22,602 nucleotides of DNA from Campylobacterales bacterium (GCA_019752775.1 JAIELU010000140.1:1-22602), one strand, 5' to 3'; shown: positions 6,876-14,608, numbered from the stretch's first letter. Notes: generated by a model not told the origin, from the letters alone. Numbers and translations are program-made.

Positions 6876-9143
6876 AATTTCTTCTTTTTTGATGATATTT
6901 ACAGCTTTTACCATATTTATTAAACTTTCTTTAACTTCTGACCATTTTCTTGTTTTTAACCCACAATCTGGATTTATCCACAATTGTTCTTTTGGTAAAA
7001 CTTCAAGTAATGATTTTATTTGTAAAACCATTTCTTCTACACTTGGAACTCTTGGACTATGAATATCGTAAATTCCAGGTCCAATTTCTTGTTTATAAGC
7101 TACATCTTTAAAAATTCTTAAAAGTCTATTTCCACTTCTTGCTGTTTCTATTGAAATAACATCCGCATCCATAGCTTCGATTGTTTTGATAATATCATTA
7201 AATTCACTGTAACACATGTGAGTATGAATTTGAGTATCAATTAAAGCACTACTAACACTTAATTTAAAATTATCAACTGCCCATTGTGCATAGTTTTTCA
7301 TATTTTCAATTCTTAAAGGATAACCTTCTTTAAATGCAGCTTCATCAACTTGAATCATTTTTATTCCAGCATTTTGTAAATCATTTACTTCTTTGCAAAT
7401 AGCAAATGCAATTTGTTTGGTTACTTCACTTCTTGATATGTCATCTCTAACAAATGACCAATTTAAAATAGTAACTGGACCTGTTAACATCCCTTTCATA
7501 ACTTTTTTAGTTTTACTTTGTGCATATTTAATCCACTTAACAGTCATTGGATCTTCTCTGTTTACATCTCCATAAATAACAGGCGGTTTTACGCATCTAC
7601 TTCCATAAGATTGAACCCAAGCATTTTGTGTAAAAGCAAAACCATCTAACATTTCACCAAAATATTCAACCATGTCATTTCTTTCAGGTTCCCCATGAAC
7701 TAAAACATCAAGTCCAATTTCATCTTGAAAAGTTACACAATCATCTATATATTTTTTAATCTCTTGTTCATAAATCTCTCTTGAAATTAAATTTGCTTTA
7801 TAGTTTTTTCTATTTTCTCTAATTTCAGGAGTTTGAGGAAAAGACCCAATAGTTGTAGTTGTTAAAAAATCATAATTAAAAAACTCTCTTTGAACTTTTA
7901 TTCTATCTTGGAATTTATCAGCTCTTTCAAAAGTTTTTAGATTTTTTATTTCATCTTGAATTTTAATATTATGAATTTTTGAAGATATTTTTCTTTGATT
8001 ATTTTCTTCAACATTTTTTCTAATAACTGCAATTTCATCTAAATTTAATTTAAAATCAAAAAATTGTTTACTTACAAGTGAAAGTTCTTGTAGTTTTTCA
8101 TTGGCAAAAGAAAGCCATGATTTTATCTCTTTGTCTAAATTGTCTTCATATTTTAAAGTAAAAGGAACATGTAATAAAGAACAAGATGTTGAAACAATAA
8201 TATTTTCTTTTTTTACAATTTTTGAAACTTTATTTAAAAGTTCAATTTTATCTTGGAAATTACTTTTCCAAATATTTCTTCCATCAATTACACCTGCAAT
8301 TAAAACTTTATTTGAATTTTTAATAAGTTCTAAACTTTCAAGATTTTTATTTCCATGAATAAAATCCAATCCAAGCGCCCAAACAGGAGTATTAACTAAA
8401 ACTCTTGTAGCTTCATTTGAGTGTTCAAAATAAGTAGTAACTGCTATTTTAATATTTGATGCAACTTTAGTTAAAGTATCATAAATAGGTTTGATTAAAG
8501 ATAATACCTTTGTATCTAAATCTTTTACAAATAATGGTTCATCAAATTGAACAACAACTTCATCATCAAGTTCTGAGATTTCTAATAATAGCTTTTTATA
8601 AACTTCAACTATATTGTTTATATGTAAAAAAATATCACTATTATCAACACTTTTTGATAAACCTAAATATGTAATTGCACCAATTAGATTTATTTTTGTT
8701 TTTATTCCTAGCTCACGAGCCTCTTTATATTCTTCAATAACTTTTTTACTATCTAGTTTAAAAGTTGTGTCTTTTGAGATTTCAGGAACGATATAATGGT
8801 AGTTTGTATTAAACCATTTCGTCATTTCCATTGCTACGCAAGTTTCATTTCCTCTTGCCATTGCAAAATATAGTTCTTCGGCTTTTAATTTTTCAAATCT
8901 TTTTGGAATAGCTCCTAATAAAATAGAAGTATCTAACATATTGTCATAATATGAAAAATCATTTGAGGGAATAAACTCTATTTTTGCTTCTTTTTGATAA
9001 TTCCAATGTCTTTTTTTCAGTTGTTCAGCCACATATTTTACTTCATTAAAATCTGTTTGTTTTGCCCAATATTTTTCTAAAACTTTTTTTAGCTCTCTTT
9101 TTTCTCCAATTCTTGGAAATCCTATTACATAATTTTTTGACAT
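6870..9143 (-). CDS. metE: Cobalamin-independent methionine synthase
   Basis: 5-methyltetrahydropteroyltriglutamate-homocysteine methyltransferase, the last step of methionine synthesis. The 757 residues match the usual MetE length and both barrels are present. The zinc ligands are visible as His642 and Cys644 (HTHMCYSEF), Glu666 (ISIETARSG) and Cys727 (NPDCGLKTRKW). The homocysteine and folate segments TTTIGSFPQT, HGEPERNDMVEYF and GPVTILNWSF are intact. ATG at 9143 with AAAAAGGATTAATT upstream. The leader contains inverted repeats, and tandem hairpins follow the stop, so it looks like its own transcription unit. No other methionine gene is nearby. Confidence 0.97.
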   Translation of the reverse strand: MSKNYVIGFPRIGEKRELKKVLEKYWAKQTDFNEVKYVAEQLKKRHWNYQKEAKIEFIPSNDFSYYDNMLDTSILLGAIPKRFEKLKAEELYFAMARGNETCVAMEMTKWFNTNYHYIVPEISKDTTFKLDSKKVIEEYKEARELGIKTKINLIGAITYLGLSKSVDNSDIFLHINNIVEVYKKLLLEISELDDEVVVQFDEPLFVKDLDTKVLSLIKPIYDTLTKVASNIKIAVTTYFEHSNEATRVLVNTPVWALGLDFIHGNKNLESLELIKNSNKVLIAGVIDGRNIWKSNFQDKIELLNKVSKIVKKENIIVSTSCSLLHVPFTLKYEDNLDKEIKSWLSFANEKLQELSLVSKQFFDFKLNLDEIAVIRKNVEENNQRKISSKIHNIKIQDEIKNLKTFERADKFQDRIKVQREFFNYDFLTTTTIGSFPQTPEIRENRKNYKANLISREIYEQEIKKYIDDCVTFQDEIGLDVLVHGEPERNDMVEYFGEMLDGFAFTQNAWVQSYGSRCVKPPVIYGDVNREDPMTVKWIKYAQSKTKKVMKGMLTGPVTILNWSFVRDDISRSEVTKQIAFAICKEVNDLQNAGIKMIQVDEAAFKEGYPLRIENMKNYAQWAVDNFKLSVSSALIDTQIHTHMCYSEFNDIIKTIEAMDADVISIETARSGNRLLRIFKDVAYKQEIGPGIYDIHSPRVPSVEEMVLQIKSLLEVLPKEQLWINPDCGLKTRKWSEVKESLINMVKAVNIIKKEEIK

Positions 9144-9160
9144 AATTAATCCTTTTTAAA

Positions 9161-9183
9161 AGGTTCCTATTTAAAAAGAACCT
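9161..9183 (-). promoter_or_regulatory. Hairpin in the metE leader
   Basis: AGGTTC (9161-9166) and GAACCT (9178-9183) pair around an 11-base A/T loop. Next to it, CCTTTTTAAAAGG (9151-9163) is a near-palindrome that includes the metE ribosome binding site. The CCT of GAACCT belongs to both structures, so forming one would disturb the other. A regulatory role is inference only; no known riboswitch consensus is recognisable. Confidence 0.35.
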
Positions 9184-9243
9184 AAATATTTGTCTACTTT
9201 TTAACAAAATTTATGAAAAATTTTTAAAAGTAGCAAAAACTAA

Positions 9244-9265
9244 AGGGCTTTAAGAATAAAGCCTT
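9244..9265 (-). terminator. Likely terminator of the 9301-9648 gene
   Basis: GGCTTTA (9246-9252) pairs with TAAAGCC (9257-9263) around AGAA, extended by a G·T and an A-T pair. On the minus strand the stem is followed by CTTTAGTTTTT, a modest T-rich tail. It sits 36 bp after the stop of the upstream gene and ahead of the metE leader. Confidence 0.55.
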
Positions 9266-9300
9266 GACATATGATTTTGACTTATAAAAAGTAAGGGTAA

Positions 9301-9648
9301 TTAAAAAATCGGAGGATGAACGCCAGTTCTTCTAAATGCGAAGAAAGTGTCATAATAAGGACATCTAGGAATGAATTTAAAAAGTGCCACAACTAATGCT
9401 GTTTTTCTTTTAAAAAGACAATCACAATGACAAGGTTTTTTATTTTGTAAAAAACAAGAGATTAAAGTTTCATCTAAACTAATAGAGGATTCCTCTTCTT
9501 CTTTTTTATCTTCTGAAGACAATGATAATTTTGTAGTTAAATGATTTTTGTATGATGTAATAACACTATGCAATTTTGGAGCAACAGCAAATGCTTGAAT
9601 TGAACAAAGTGTAAAATATTTTTTTCCAAAACCATTTAATAATTTCAA
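9301..9648 (-). CDS. Unrecognised protein with a CHCDC cluster (115 aa, TTG start)
   Basis: I do not recognise this protein. The frame looks genuinely coding: third positions are A/T-rich and codon choice resembles that of the neighbours. It has six cysteines (15, 65, 73, 75, 77, 96), including the dense CHCDC at 73-77. A short acidic stretch at about 46-53 (EDKKEEEE) precedes a basic segment around 80-83. The C-terminus runs RRTGVHPPIF. A Cys/His cluster of this kind could bind metal or be a redox site (inference). There is no signal peptide or clear TM segment, only one moderately hydrophobic run near 84-92. The start is TTG, with GGGG 8 nt upstream and a TATATAAAT stretch beyond it. Divergent from trmD, with its own terminator before metE. 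Confidence 0.6.
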   Translation of the reverse strand: MKLLNGFGKKYFTLCSIQAFAVAPKLHSVITSYKNHLTTKLSLSSEDKKEEEESSISLDETLISCFLQNKKPCHCDCLFKRKTALVVALFKFIPRCPYYDTFFAFRRTGVHPPIF

Positions 9649-9753
9649 GTAAACCCCAGTAATTTATATAAGCACGAAGTGTAAATAATTAATGCTTAAT
9701 TGTAAATAAAACTAAATATGGTATCATTCCATCAAAAAAAGGTAGATTTTATT

Positions 9754-10431
9754 TTGAAATTTACATTTGTAACACTTTTCCCGAATTTAATTGAACCATA
9801 TTTTCATGATTCTATTTTAAAAAGAGCAATTGATTCAAACTTTATATCTTATGAGTTTTATAATCCCAGAGATTTTACAACTAATAAACATAAAAAAGTT
9901 GATGACCAAATGGTTGGTGGTGGAGCTGGAATGCTTCTTACTTGTCAACCATTATTTGATTGTTTGAATGAAATAAAAAGTAAAGATTCAAATGCTTATA
10001 TAATTTTTCCTTTAGCTGCTGCAAAACCATTTAGACAAAATGATGCGAAACGGTTGGCAAAGAAAGAAAATATAGTATTTGTAAGTGGTAGATATGAGGG
10101 AATTGATGAAAGAGTTATAGAAAAATATGCAAATGAGGTATTTTCTATAGGAGAATTTGTATTAACAGGTGGAGAATTGCCATCTTTAGTAATGGCTGAT
10201 GCAATTGCTAGAAATGTTAAGAGTGTACTTGGAAATGCTGATTCTTTGGATGTTGAAAGCTATGAAAATAATCTTTTAGAAGCACCATCTTTTACAAAAC
10301 CTGAAATTTTCCAAAAATTAAGTGTTGTTAAAGAATTCTTAAAGGGAAACCATAGTAAAATTTCCGACTTAAAAATCCAGATGTCCAAATGTAAGACAAA
10401 ATATTATAGACCTAATAAGGAAAAAAGATGA
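9754..10431 (+). CDS. trmD: tRNA (guanine37-N1)-methyltransferase
   Basis: SPOUT-class enzyme that makes m1G37 in tRNAs and prevents +1 frameshifting. Motifs include FYNPRDFT, VDDQMVGGGAGMLL, GRYEGIDERV and the knot-forming SIGEFVLTGGELPSLV. The TTG at 9754 is chosen over the ATG at 9718 for three reasons: TTG begins the typical sequence KFTFVTLFPN, an AAAAAAAGG ribosome binding site lies about 11 nt ahead, and the ATG has none. TTGTAA (9700) and TATCAT (9722) with a 16-bp spacer would start transcription after that ATG. The result is 225 residues, near the Campylobacter length. At the position I align with E. coli Asp169 the residue is Glu (VESYENN). The stop overlaps rplS as ATGA. Confidence 0.93.
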   Translation: MKFTFVTLFPNLIEPYFHDSILKRAIDSNFISYEFYNPRDFTTNKHKKVDDQMVGGGAGMLLTCQPLFDCLNEIKSKDSNAYIIFPLAAAKPFRQNDAKRLAKKENIVFVSGRYEGIDERVIEKYANEVFSIGEFVLTGGELPSLVMADAIARNVKSVLGNADSLDVESYENNLLEAPSFTKPEIFQKLSVVKEFLKGNHSKISDLKIQMSKCKTKYYRPNKEKR

Positions 10432-10784
10432 AAAATAGATATATTGCTAGTTTTGAAGCAGCTCAAATTGCGACAAAAGTTATCCCTCAATTTAGAGCAG
10501 GAGATACTGTAAAACTTGGTGTTGAAATTAAAGAAGGTGAAAAAGTTAGAATTCAGCTTTTTGAAGGAATTGTAATTGCAAGAAGTGGTAATGGTGTAGA
10601 TTCAACTTTTACAGTTAGAAAAATTGCTGCAAATTCAATTGGTGTTGAAAGAATTTTCCCATTATATTCTGAATCATTAAAATCAATTGATGTATTAAGA
10701 AGAGGAAGAGTTAGACGAGCTAAACTTCATTTCTTAAGAGAATTAAAAGGTAAAGCTGCAAGAATTAAAGAATTAAAAAGATAA
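10428..10784 (+). CDS. rplS: 50S ribosomal protein L19
   Basis: Ribosomal protein bL19 at the 30S-50S interface. The 118 residues show the family core: FRAGDTVKLGVEIKEG, RIQLFEGIVIARSGNG, TFTVRKI, GVERIFPLYS and the basic tail RRGRVRRAKLHFLRELKGKAARI. The ATG overlaps the trmD stop (ATGA), so translation is coupled. AAGGAAAAAAG ahead of the start supplies the ribosome binding site. The trmD-rplS order is widespread in bacteria. A compact terminator follows the stop. Confidence 0.98.
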   Translation: MKNRYIASFEAAQIATKVIPQFRAGDTVKLGVEIKEGEKVRIQLFEGIVIARSGNGVDSTFTVRKIAANSIGVERIFPLYSESLKSIDVLRRGRVRRAKLHFLRELKGKAARIKELKR

Positions 10785-10792
10785 TAAACAAC

Positions 10793-10808
10793 AAGGCTTA
10801 AGCCTTTT
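10793..10808 (+). terminator. rplS terminator
   Basis: Perfect 14-base palindrome AAGGCTTAAGCCTT (5-bp stem, TTAA loop) followed by TTTTTGTTTGATTTT. It lies 9 bp after the rplS stop and 12 bp before the next ATG, so the following gene depends on readthrough or another promoter. Confidence 0.7.
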
Positions 10809-10819
10809 TGTTTGATTTT

Positions 10820-11338
10820 ATGTCAAAAATCTTAATTCACACAACCTCAATAATCGAAGCAAATCCGATTATTGGTTTTTTTAATTTGAAAGAATTAGAA
10901 AACTCTATCGAAAATAAAATATATTTCAATGATGATATCCTACTTATAATTTCTGGAGTAAGTAAAGATTTAATAGTTAAGTCTTTGGATTATATTTTTA
11001 AAAACTACTCAATTTCAAAAGCATTTGACTTAAGTATTGCATCTTGCAGTGATGGAAGTATTGCTTTAGGAACACTTTTTTGTACTAATAGATTTATTGG
11101 CGGATTGAATTTTGCTAATATTACTACTATTGAAAAACCACTTGAAACCGATGAAAATTTAGAAACTTTACTTGTTGATAAACAAGCTTTATTTTTTTCT
11201 CAGAAATGTAAAGAGAATATAAAAGATTTTTATATTTTAAAAATTGTTTCTGATTATTTTGATGAGGTTGAACCCACAAATGAAAAAATCTTCGAACTTA
11301 TTAATAACTCAATTTCTAAATGGAAAAAACTAATTTAA
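10820..11338 (+). CDS. Diverged nucleoside phosphorylase-like protein
   Basis: The 172 residues begin MSKILIHTTS and resemble the purine nucleoside phosphorylase / MTA-SAH nucleosidase fold, in shortened and diverged form. Supporting segments are an early strand ending TTSIIEANPI, the ILLIISGVSKD strand, LVDKQALFFSQKC at the place of the substrate-binding helix, and LKIVSDYFDEV, where the last Asp would be the catalytic one. The GlyXGly and His features of active enzymes are hard to find, so activity is uncertain. A role in nucleoside or futalosine-menaquinone metabolism is only a guess. The ATG at 10820 has no Shine-Dalgarno sequence and follows the rplS terminator directly; an upstream in-frame TTG (10808) lies inside that terminator and is unlikely. 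Confidence 0.55.
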   Translation: MSKILIHTTSIIEANPIIGFFNLKELENSIENKIYFNDDILLIISGVSKDLIVKSLDYIFKNYSISKAFDLSIASCSDGSIALGTLFCTNRFIGGLNFANITTIEKPLETDENLETLLVDKQALFFSQKCKENIKDFYILKIVSDYFDEVEPTNEKIFELINNSISKWKKLI

Positions 11339-11353
11339 AGGAAACTGTAATAT

Positions 11354-11959
11354 ATGTTTGCAGATATTGTTAATTTTATAGTTGAAACAATAGGAAGTTT
11401 AGGATATTTTGGTATCTTTATCTTAATGTTTTTAGAAAGCTCATTTTTCCCTTTCCCCTCTGAGGTTGTTATGATTCCCGCTGGATATTTAGCCTTTAAA
11501 GGTGAAATGAATATGTATTTAGTAATTCTATTTGGAATATTAGGTTCATTAGCTGGTTCTTTATTTAATTACTATTTAGCTGTTAAATTTGGAAGAAGAT
11601 TTCTAATTAAATATGGAAAATATTTTTTCATAAAAGAAGAAACGATTGTTAGAATGGAAGTTTTTTTCAAAAATCATGGGCATATTTCAACTTTTTCAGG
11701 AAGATTAATTCCTGTTGTTAGACAATATATTTCATTACCAGCAGGACTTGCTAGAATGAATCTCTTTGTATTTAGTTTATACACAAGTTTAGGTGCTGGG
11801 ATTTGGGTTGTGATTTTGACTCTTTTAGGATATTTTTTAGGTGATAATGAATTATTAATTAAAGAATATTTGCATTATATAATTATAGTTCTCTTAATCT
11901 TATTATCTATTTTGATTTTTTGGTATTATAGAAAAACTAAAAAACTAAAAGGTTTATAA
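11354..11959 (+). CDS. DedA-family membrane protein
   Basis: Polytopic inner-membrane protein of the DedA/SNARE-associated (VTT) family, whose members are linked to undecaprenyl-phosphate or phospholipid flipping and membrane homeostasis. The 201 residues include the typical re-entrant segment LESSFFPFPSEVVMIPAG (27-44), a glycine-rich helix near 60-80, and the signature FSGRLIPVVRQYISLPAG (114-131) with its two arginines. Further hydrophobic helices lie near 140-157 and 170-190, ending in a basic tail. AAAGGAA stands 10 nt ahead of the ATG, 15 bp after the upstream stop. The next membrane-protein gene starts 3 bp after the stop, so the two are co-translated. Confidence 0.9.
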   Translation: MFADIVNFIVETIGSLGYFGIFILMFLESSFFPFPSEVVMIPAGYLAFKGEMNMYLVILFGILGSLAGSLFNYYLAVKFGRRFLIKYGKYFFIKEETIVRMEVFFKNHGHISTFSGRLIPVVRQYISLPAGLARMNLFVFSLYTSLGAGIWVVILTLLGYFLGDNELLIKEYLHYIIIVLLILLSILIFWYYRKTKKLKGL

Positions 11960-11962
11960 ATA

Positions 11963-12472
11963 ATGTATAAAAAAATACTAAATATATTTTTAATTGTTTT
12001 AGTATTTATTTATATTATATTTGAAGAACTTATTTGGGAAAAGTTCGCTAAACCTATAATCAATCTAATTTCAAGTTTACACCTTTTTACTAAATTTATT
12101 CCAAAAATTCTAGCTTTAAATTCATATATTGTTTTAATATTTTTTGTATCTATATTTGTTATAGTTGAAATAATTGGTATTTATGCTGGTGTTTTATTTA
12201 TTTCTGGACATATAATTACTGCAACTTTTATTTATATACTTAAAATACCAGTTGCAGCTTTTATCTTTTGGTTTTTTAATATTGCAAAACCTAAACTGTT
12301 AGAATTTAGATGGTTTGAGTTTATTTATAATCATTTAATTTCAATAATTTTTAGAATTAAACACTCTTCAATTTACATTATGATTAAAGAAAACTTTTTT
12401 TCAGTAAGGAGCAGATTAAAGTATAAAGTAATTTATATTTATAAACTTTTAAAACTAAAAATAAAAAAATAG
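11963..12472 (+). CDS. Small integral membrane protein of unknown function
   Basis: The 169 residues contain about three hydrophobic segments (roughly 5-22, 55-80 and 82-108), then a basic C-terminal third (FRIKHSSIY, SRLKYKVIYIYKLLKLKIKK) likely to be cytoplasmic. I see no catalytic motif. It starts 3 bp after the DedA stop, with AAAAGG inside the end of the DedA gene, so translation is probably coupled and the two proteins may act together. The low complexity of I/F/L/K is partly a result of base composition. It could be a Campylobacterota-specific companion of DedA (inference). The end converges on the aminotransferase gene with 29 bp between stops. Confidence 0.75.
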   Translation: MYKKILNIFLIVLVFIYIIFEELIWEKFAKPIINLISSLHLFTKFIPKILALNSYIVLIFFVSIFVIVEIIGIYAGVLFISGHIITATFIYILKIPVAAFIFWFFNIAKPKLLEFRWFEFIYNHLISIIFRIKHSSIYIMIKENFFSVRSRLKYKVIYIYKLLKLKIKK

Positions 12473-12501
12473 AACTTTATTTTTTATCTGCAACTTAGAT
12501 T

Positions 12502-13605
12502 TTATAAACAACTTTTTATAAGTTTTATACCTTTTTCTATTTGTTCAAAACTAGAATGAGTGTAATTAAATCTAATCTCACCATTTGGAATTTTATCTAT
12601 ATAAAATTGATTTCCTGGAACATAAACAACTTTTTTCTCTATACATTTTTGCACTAATGCAAAAGAGTCAACTCCTTCTAGATTTCCATATAAAAACATT
12701 CCACCTTTTGGTTTTTCGTATTTAAATTCTGGTAAATATTTGTCTAATTGTTCACAAAAGAAGTTTGCTTTTTTCTCATAATCATCTCTAATTTCTTGAA
12801 GATGTTTTTCATATTTTTCTTCATCTTCTAAATATTCATTTAAAATATATTGTGAAATTCCACAAGAGTGTAAATCAATACTCTCTTTTATAATCATTAA
12901 AGATTTAATCAAATCTTCATCTGCTCTAATCCAACCAATTCGTAAGCTAGGAACCAAAGTTTTAGAAAAACTTCCCAAATGAAAAGATTTTTTAGGGATT
13001 TTTGAACTAATGCTAATATTTTTTTTATCAAAATATAACTCACTATATGGTGAATCTTCTATTAAAATCCCATTTTCTTCATTTACTATTTTTGCTATTT
13101 CTTCTCGTTTTTTATAGCTATAAGTTGTGGCACTTGGATTTTGAAAATCTGGGATTATATAAGTTAATTTTGTATTTTTAAAACTCTCTTTAAAATCTTT
13201 TATATTAATTCCATCATTTTCTAGTTTTATTCCGTGCATTTTCAAATGGTTTAATCTAAAAATATTCATAGCTCCCAAATAAGAGGGTTCTTCTATTGTA
13301 ATATCTTTTGATTCATAAAACTTTGCAAGAATATACATAGCTTGTTGACTTCCAGTTGTAATTAAAATATTATTTTTATTTGTAGCAAATCCTTCTTTTG
13401 TATATCTTGAAGCTATTTTTTCTCTTAATTCTGGAATTCCATTACTAAGTCCATATTGAAATGCCTTTGGATTATCAAATATTTTCATTGTTACAGTTTT
13501 TAAATCTTCTCTTGGAAATAGTTTTTCACTTGGAAGTCCACCTGCAAATGATATTGTATTTTCATCTATTGATTCAAGAATCTCTCGAATAAATGATCTT
13601 TTCAT
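12502..13605 (-). CDS. PLP-dependent aminotransferase, 2-aminoadipate transaminase-like
   Basis: Fold-type I aminotransferase (class I/II), of the LysN/MocR aminotransferase-like branch but without any DNA-binding domain. The PLP lysine is in GSFSKTLVPSLRIGW (Lys215). Asp184 in IEDSPYSELYF should hold the pyridine nitrogen, Asn156 is in PDFQNPSATT, and GEIRFNYTH carries the substrate-carboxylate Arg. AGGLPSEKLFP at 21-31 is typical of this branch. At 367 residues it is complete. ATG at 13605 with AAAGG 8 nt ahead. It is divergent from an AraC-type regulator and shares a control region with repeated elements. The natural substrate is unknown; branched-chain, aromatic or aminoadipate substrates are all possible. 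Confidence 0.85.
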   Translation of the reverse strand: MKRSFIREILESIDENTISFAGGLPSEKLFPREDLKTVTMKIFDNPKAFQYGLSNGIPELREKIASRYTKEGFATNKNNILITTGSQQAMYILAKFYESKDITIEEPSYLGAMNIFRLNHLKMHGIKLENDGINIKDFKESFKNTKLTYIIPDFQNPSATTYSYKKREEIAKIVNEENGILIEDSPYSELYFDKKNISISSKIPKKSFHLGSFSKTLVPSLRIGWIRADEDLIKSLMIIKESIDLHSCGISQYILNEYLEDEEKYEKHLQEIRDDYEKKANFFCEQLDKYLPEFKYEKPKGGMFLYGNLEGVDSFALVQKCIEKKVVYVPGNQFYIDKIPNGEIRFNYTHSSFEQIEKGIKLIKSCL

Positions 13606-13658
13606 AATTTTACCTTTGTTTTATTTGTATAAGAATACTCCAAATTTTATTTTTATGC

Positions 13659-13673
13659 TTTACTAAAAATGCT
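13659..13673. repeat. 15-bp direct repeat, copy 1 (candidate operator)
   Basis: TTTACTAAAAATGCT, identical to the copy at 13703-13717, with start points 44 bp apart (about four helix turns). It lies in the divergent region between the aminotransferase and the AraC-type regulator. AraC-family proteins commonly bind such direct repeats. Confidence 0.6.
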
Positions 13674-13702
13674 TTTAAAACTATCTATTTTTGCTAATTT
13701 TA

Positions 13703-13717
13703 TTTACTAAAAATGCT
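13703..13717. repeat. 15-bp direct repeat, copy 2, touching the regulator's -10
   Basis: Exact second copy of TTTACTAAAAATGCT. Its last base is the first base of the TATAAT box of the regulator promoter, so a bound protein would cover that promoter. Autoregulation by the AraC-type protein is the simplest reading (inference). Confidence 0.6.
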
Positions 13718-13722
13718 ATAAT
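13714..13722 (+). promoter_or_regulatory. Extended -10 promoter of the AraC-type gene
   Basis: TGCTATAAT is a perfect extended -10 (TG at 13714, TATAAT at 13717-13722). The ATG is at 13728, only 5 bases after the box, where transcription itself should begin. There is no Shine-Dalgarno sequence between them. Confidence 0.65.
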
Positions 13723-13727
13723 TTGAT

Positions 13728-14600
13728 ATGAAAAAGAATACTTATGAAAAAAGAGCCAAAATTGCAAATGATGTGATGAATTATATTTATAAATATATTG
13801 ATACAAATATTAATATTGATGAATTAAGTATTGAACTAAATGTAAGTAAATTTCATCTACATAGAATTTTCAAAGATGAGTTTGGAAAAAATATTTATGA
13901 AAGTATAAAATCAATAAGACTTCAAAAAGCTTCAAATTTACTAATAACAAATAAATATTCTACTATTACAGATATTTCTAAAATGTGTGGATATAGTTCT
14001 CAGACTTCATTTTTAAGAGCATTTAAACAAAGATTTAATATGACTCCAAAAGATTGGAAAAATGGTGGATATAAAGAGTATTCAAACAAAATAGTAGAAA
14101 AAATTACAAATCAAAATGAGAATACTAATTTTTTTGATATAACACCAAGCATTGTAAAAATGCCGGAGATAAAAGGTTATTATATAAGACATCAAGGTTA
14201 TGATAAAAGTATTAAAAAAACATGGCAAAAACTGCAAACTTGGATTTATACAAATGATATAAAAGAGTATAAACAAATGGCTTTACATCATGATAATCCT
14301 ATTATTACACCACTAGAAGAATGTCAATATATCGCAATTGTGTCATTAGAAAATGATGAATTAAAAGATGTTACACTTCCTTGTTTAATTATTCCAAAGG
14401 GAATTTATGCCAAATTTTCATTAAGTGGAAAATATGGAGATGTAATCAAACTTATTCAATGGGTTTATCACTATTGGCTAATTGATAGTGGATATGAAAC
14501 AACAACAAATCCGTCTTATACAATTTATCATAAAAATCACTTTTTAAGTGATGATGAAGAGTTTGAGTTGGATTATTATTTGCCAATTAAATATGTGTAG
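13728..14600 (+). CDS. AraC-family regulator with GyrI-like effector domain
   Basis: Transcription regulator of 290 residues. The N-terminal 110 residues form the AraC/XylS double helix-turn-helix: NIDELSIELNVSKFHLHRIFK (first HTH) and TITDISKMCGYSSQTSFLRAFKQRF (second HTH), ending MTPKDW. Residues of about 140-290 match the GyrI-like ligand-binding domain (YYIRHQGY, then KFSLSGKYGDV, ending DYYLPIKYV), as in Rob- and MarA-like multidrug sensors. The ATG at 13728 is taken, though it sits where transcription should start; the next in-frame Met is residue 17, which would trim the first helix. It is followed 8 bp later by a Nudix gene and then ridA, and is divergent from the aminotransferase, its probable targets. 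Confidence 0.9.
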   Translation: MKKNTYEKRAKIANDVMNYIYKYIDTNINIDELSIELNVSKFHLHRIFKDEFGKNIYESIKSIRLQKASNLLITNKYSTITDISKMCGYSSQTSFLRAFKQRFNMTPKDWKNGGYKEYSNKIVEKITNQNENTNFFDITPSIVKMPEIKGYYIRHQGYDKSIKKTWQKLQTWIYTNDIKEYKQMALHHDNPIITPLEECQYIAIVSLENDELKDVTLPCLIIPKGIYAKFSLSGKYGDVIKLIQWVYHYWLIDSGYETTTNPSYTIYHKNHFLSDDEEFELDYYLPIKYV

Positions 14601-14608
14601 AGGGGAAA

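Noticed and set aside
9718..9753. ATG start of trmD at 9718
   Set aside because: No ribosome binding site, likely upstream of the transcription start, and family members begin at the sequence that follows the TTG at 9754.
12461..12487. ATAAAAAA/TTTTTTAT pairing between the 169-residue membrane protein and the aminotransferase as a bidirectional terminator
   Set aside because: Purely A/T stem in an A/T-rich gap; it may contribute to termination but cannot be told from base composition.
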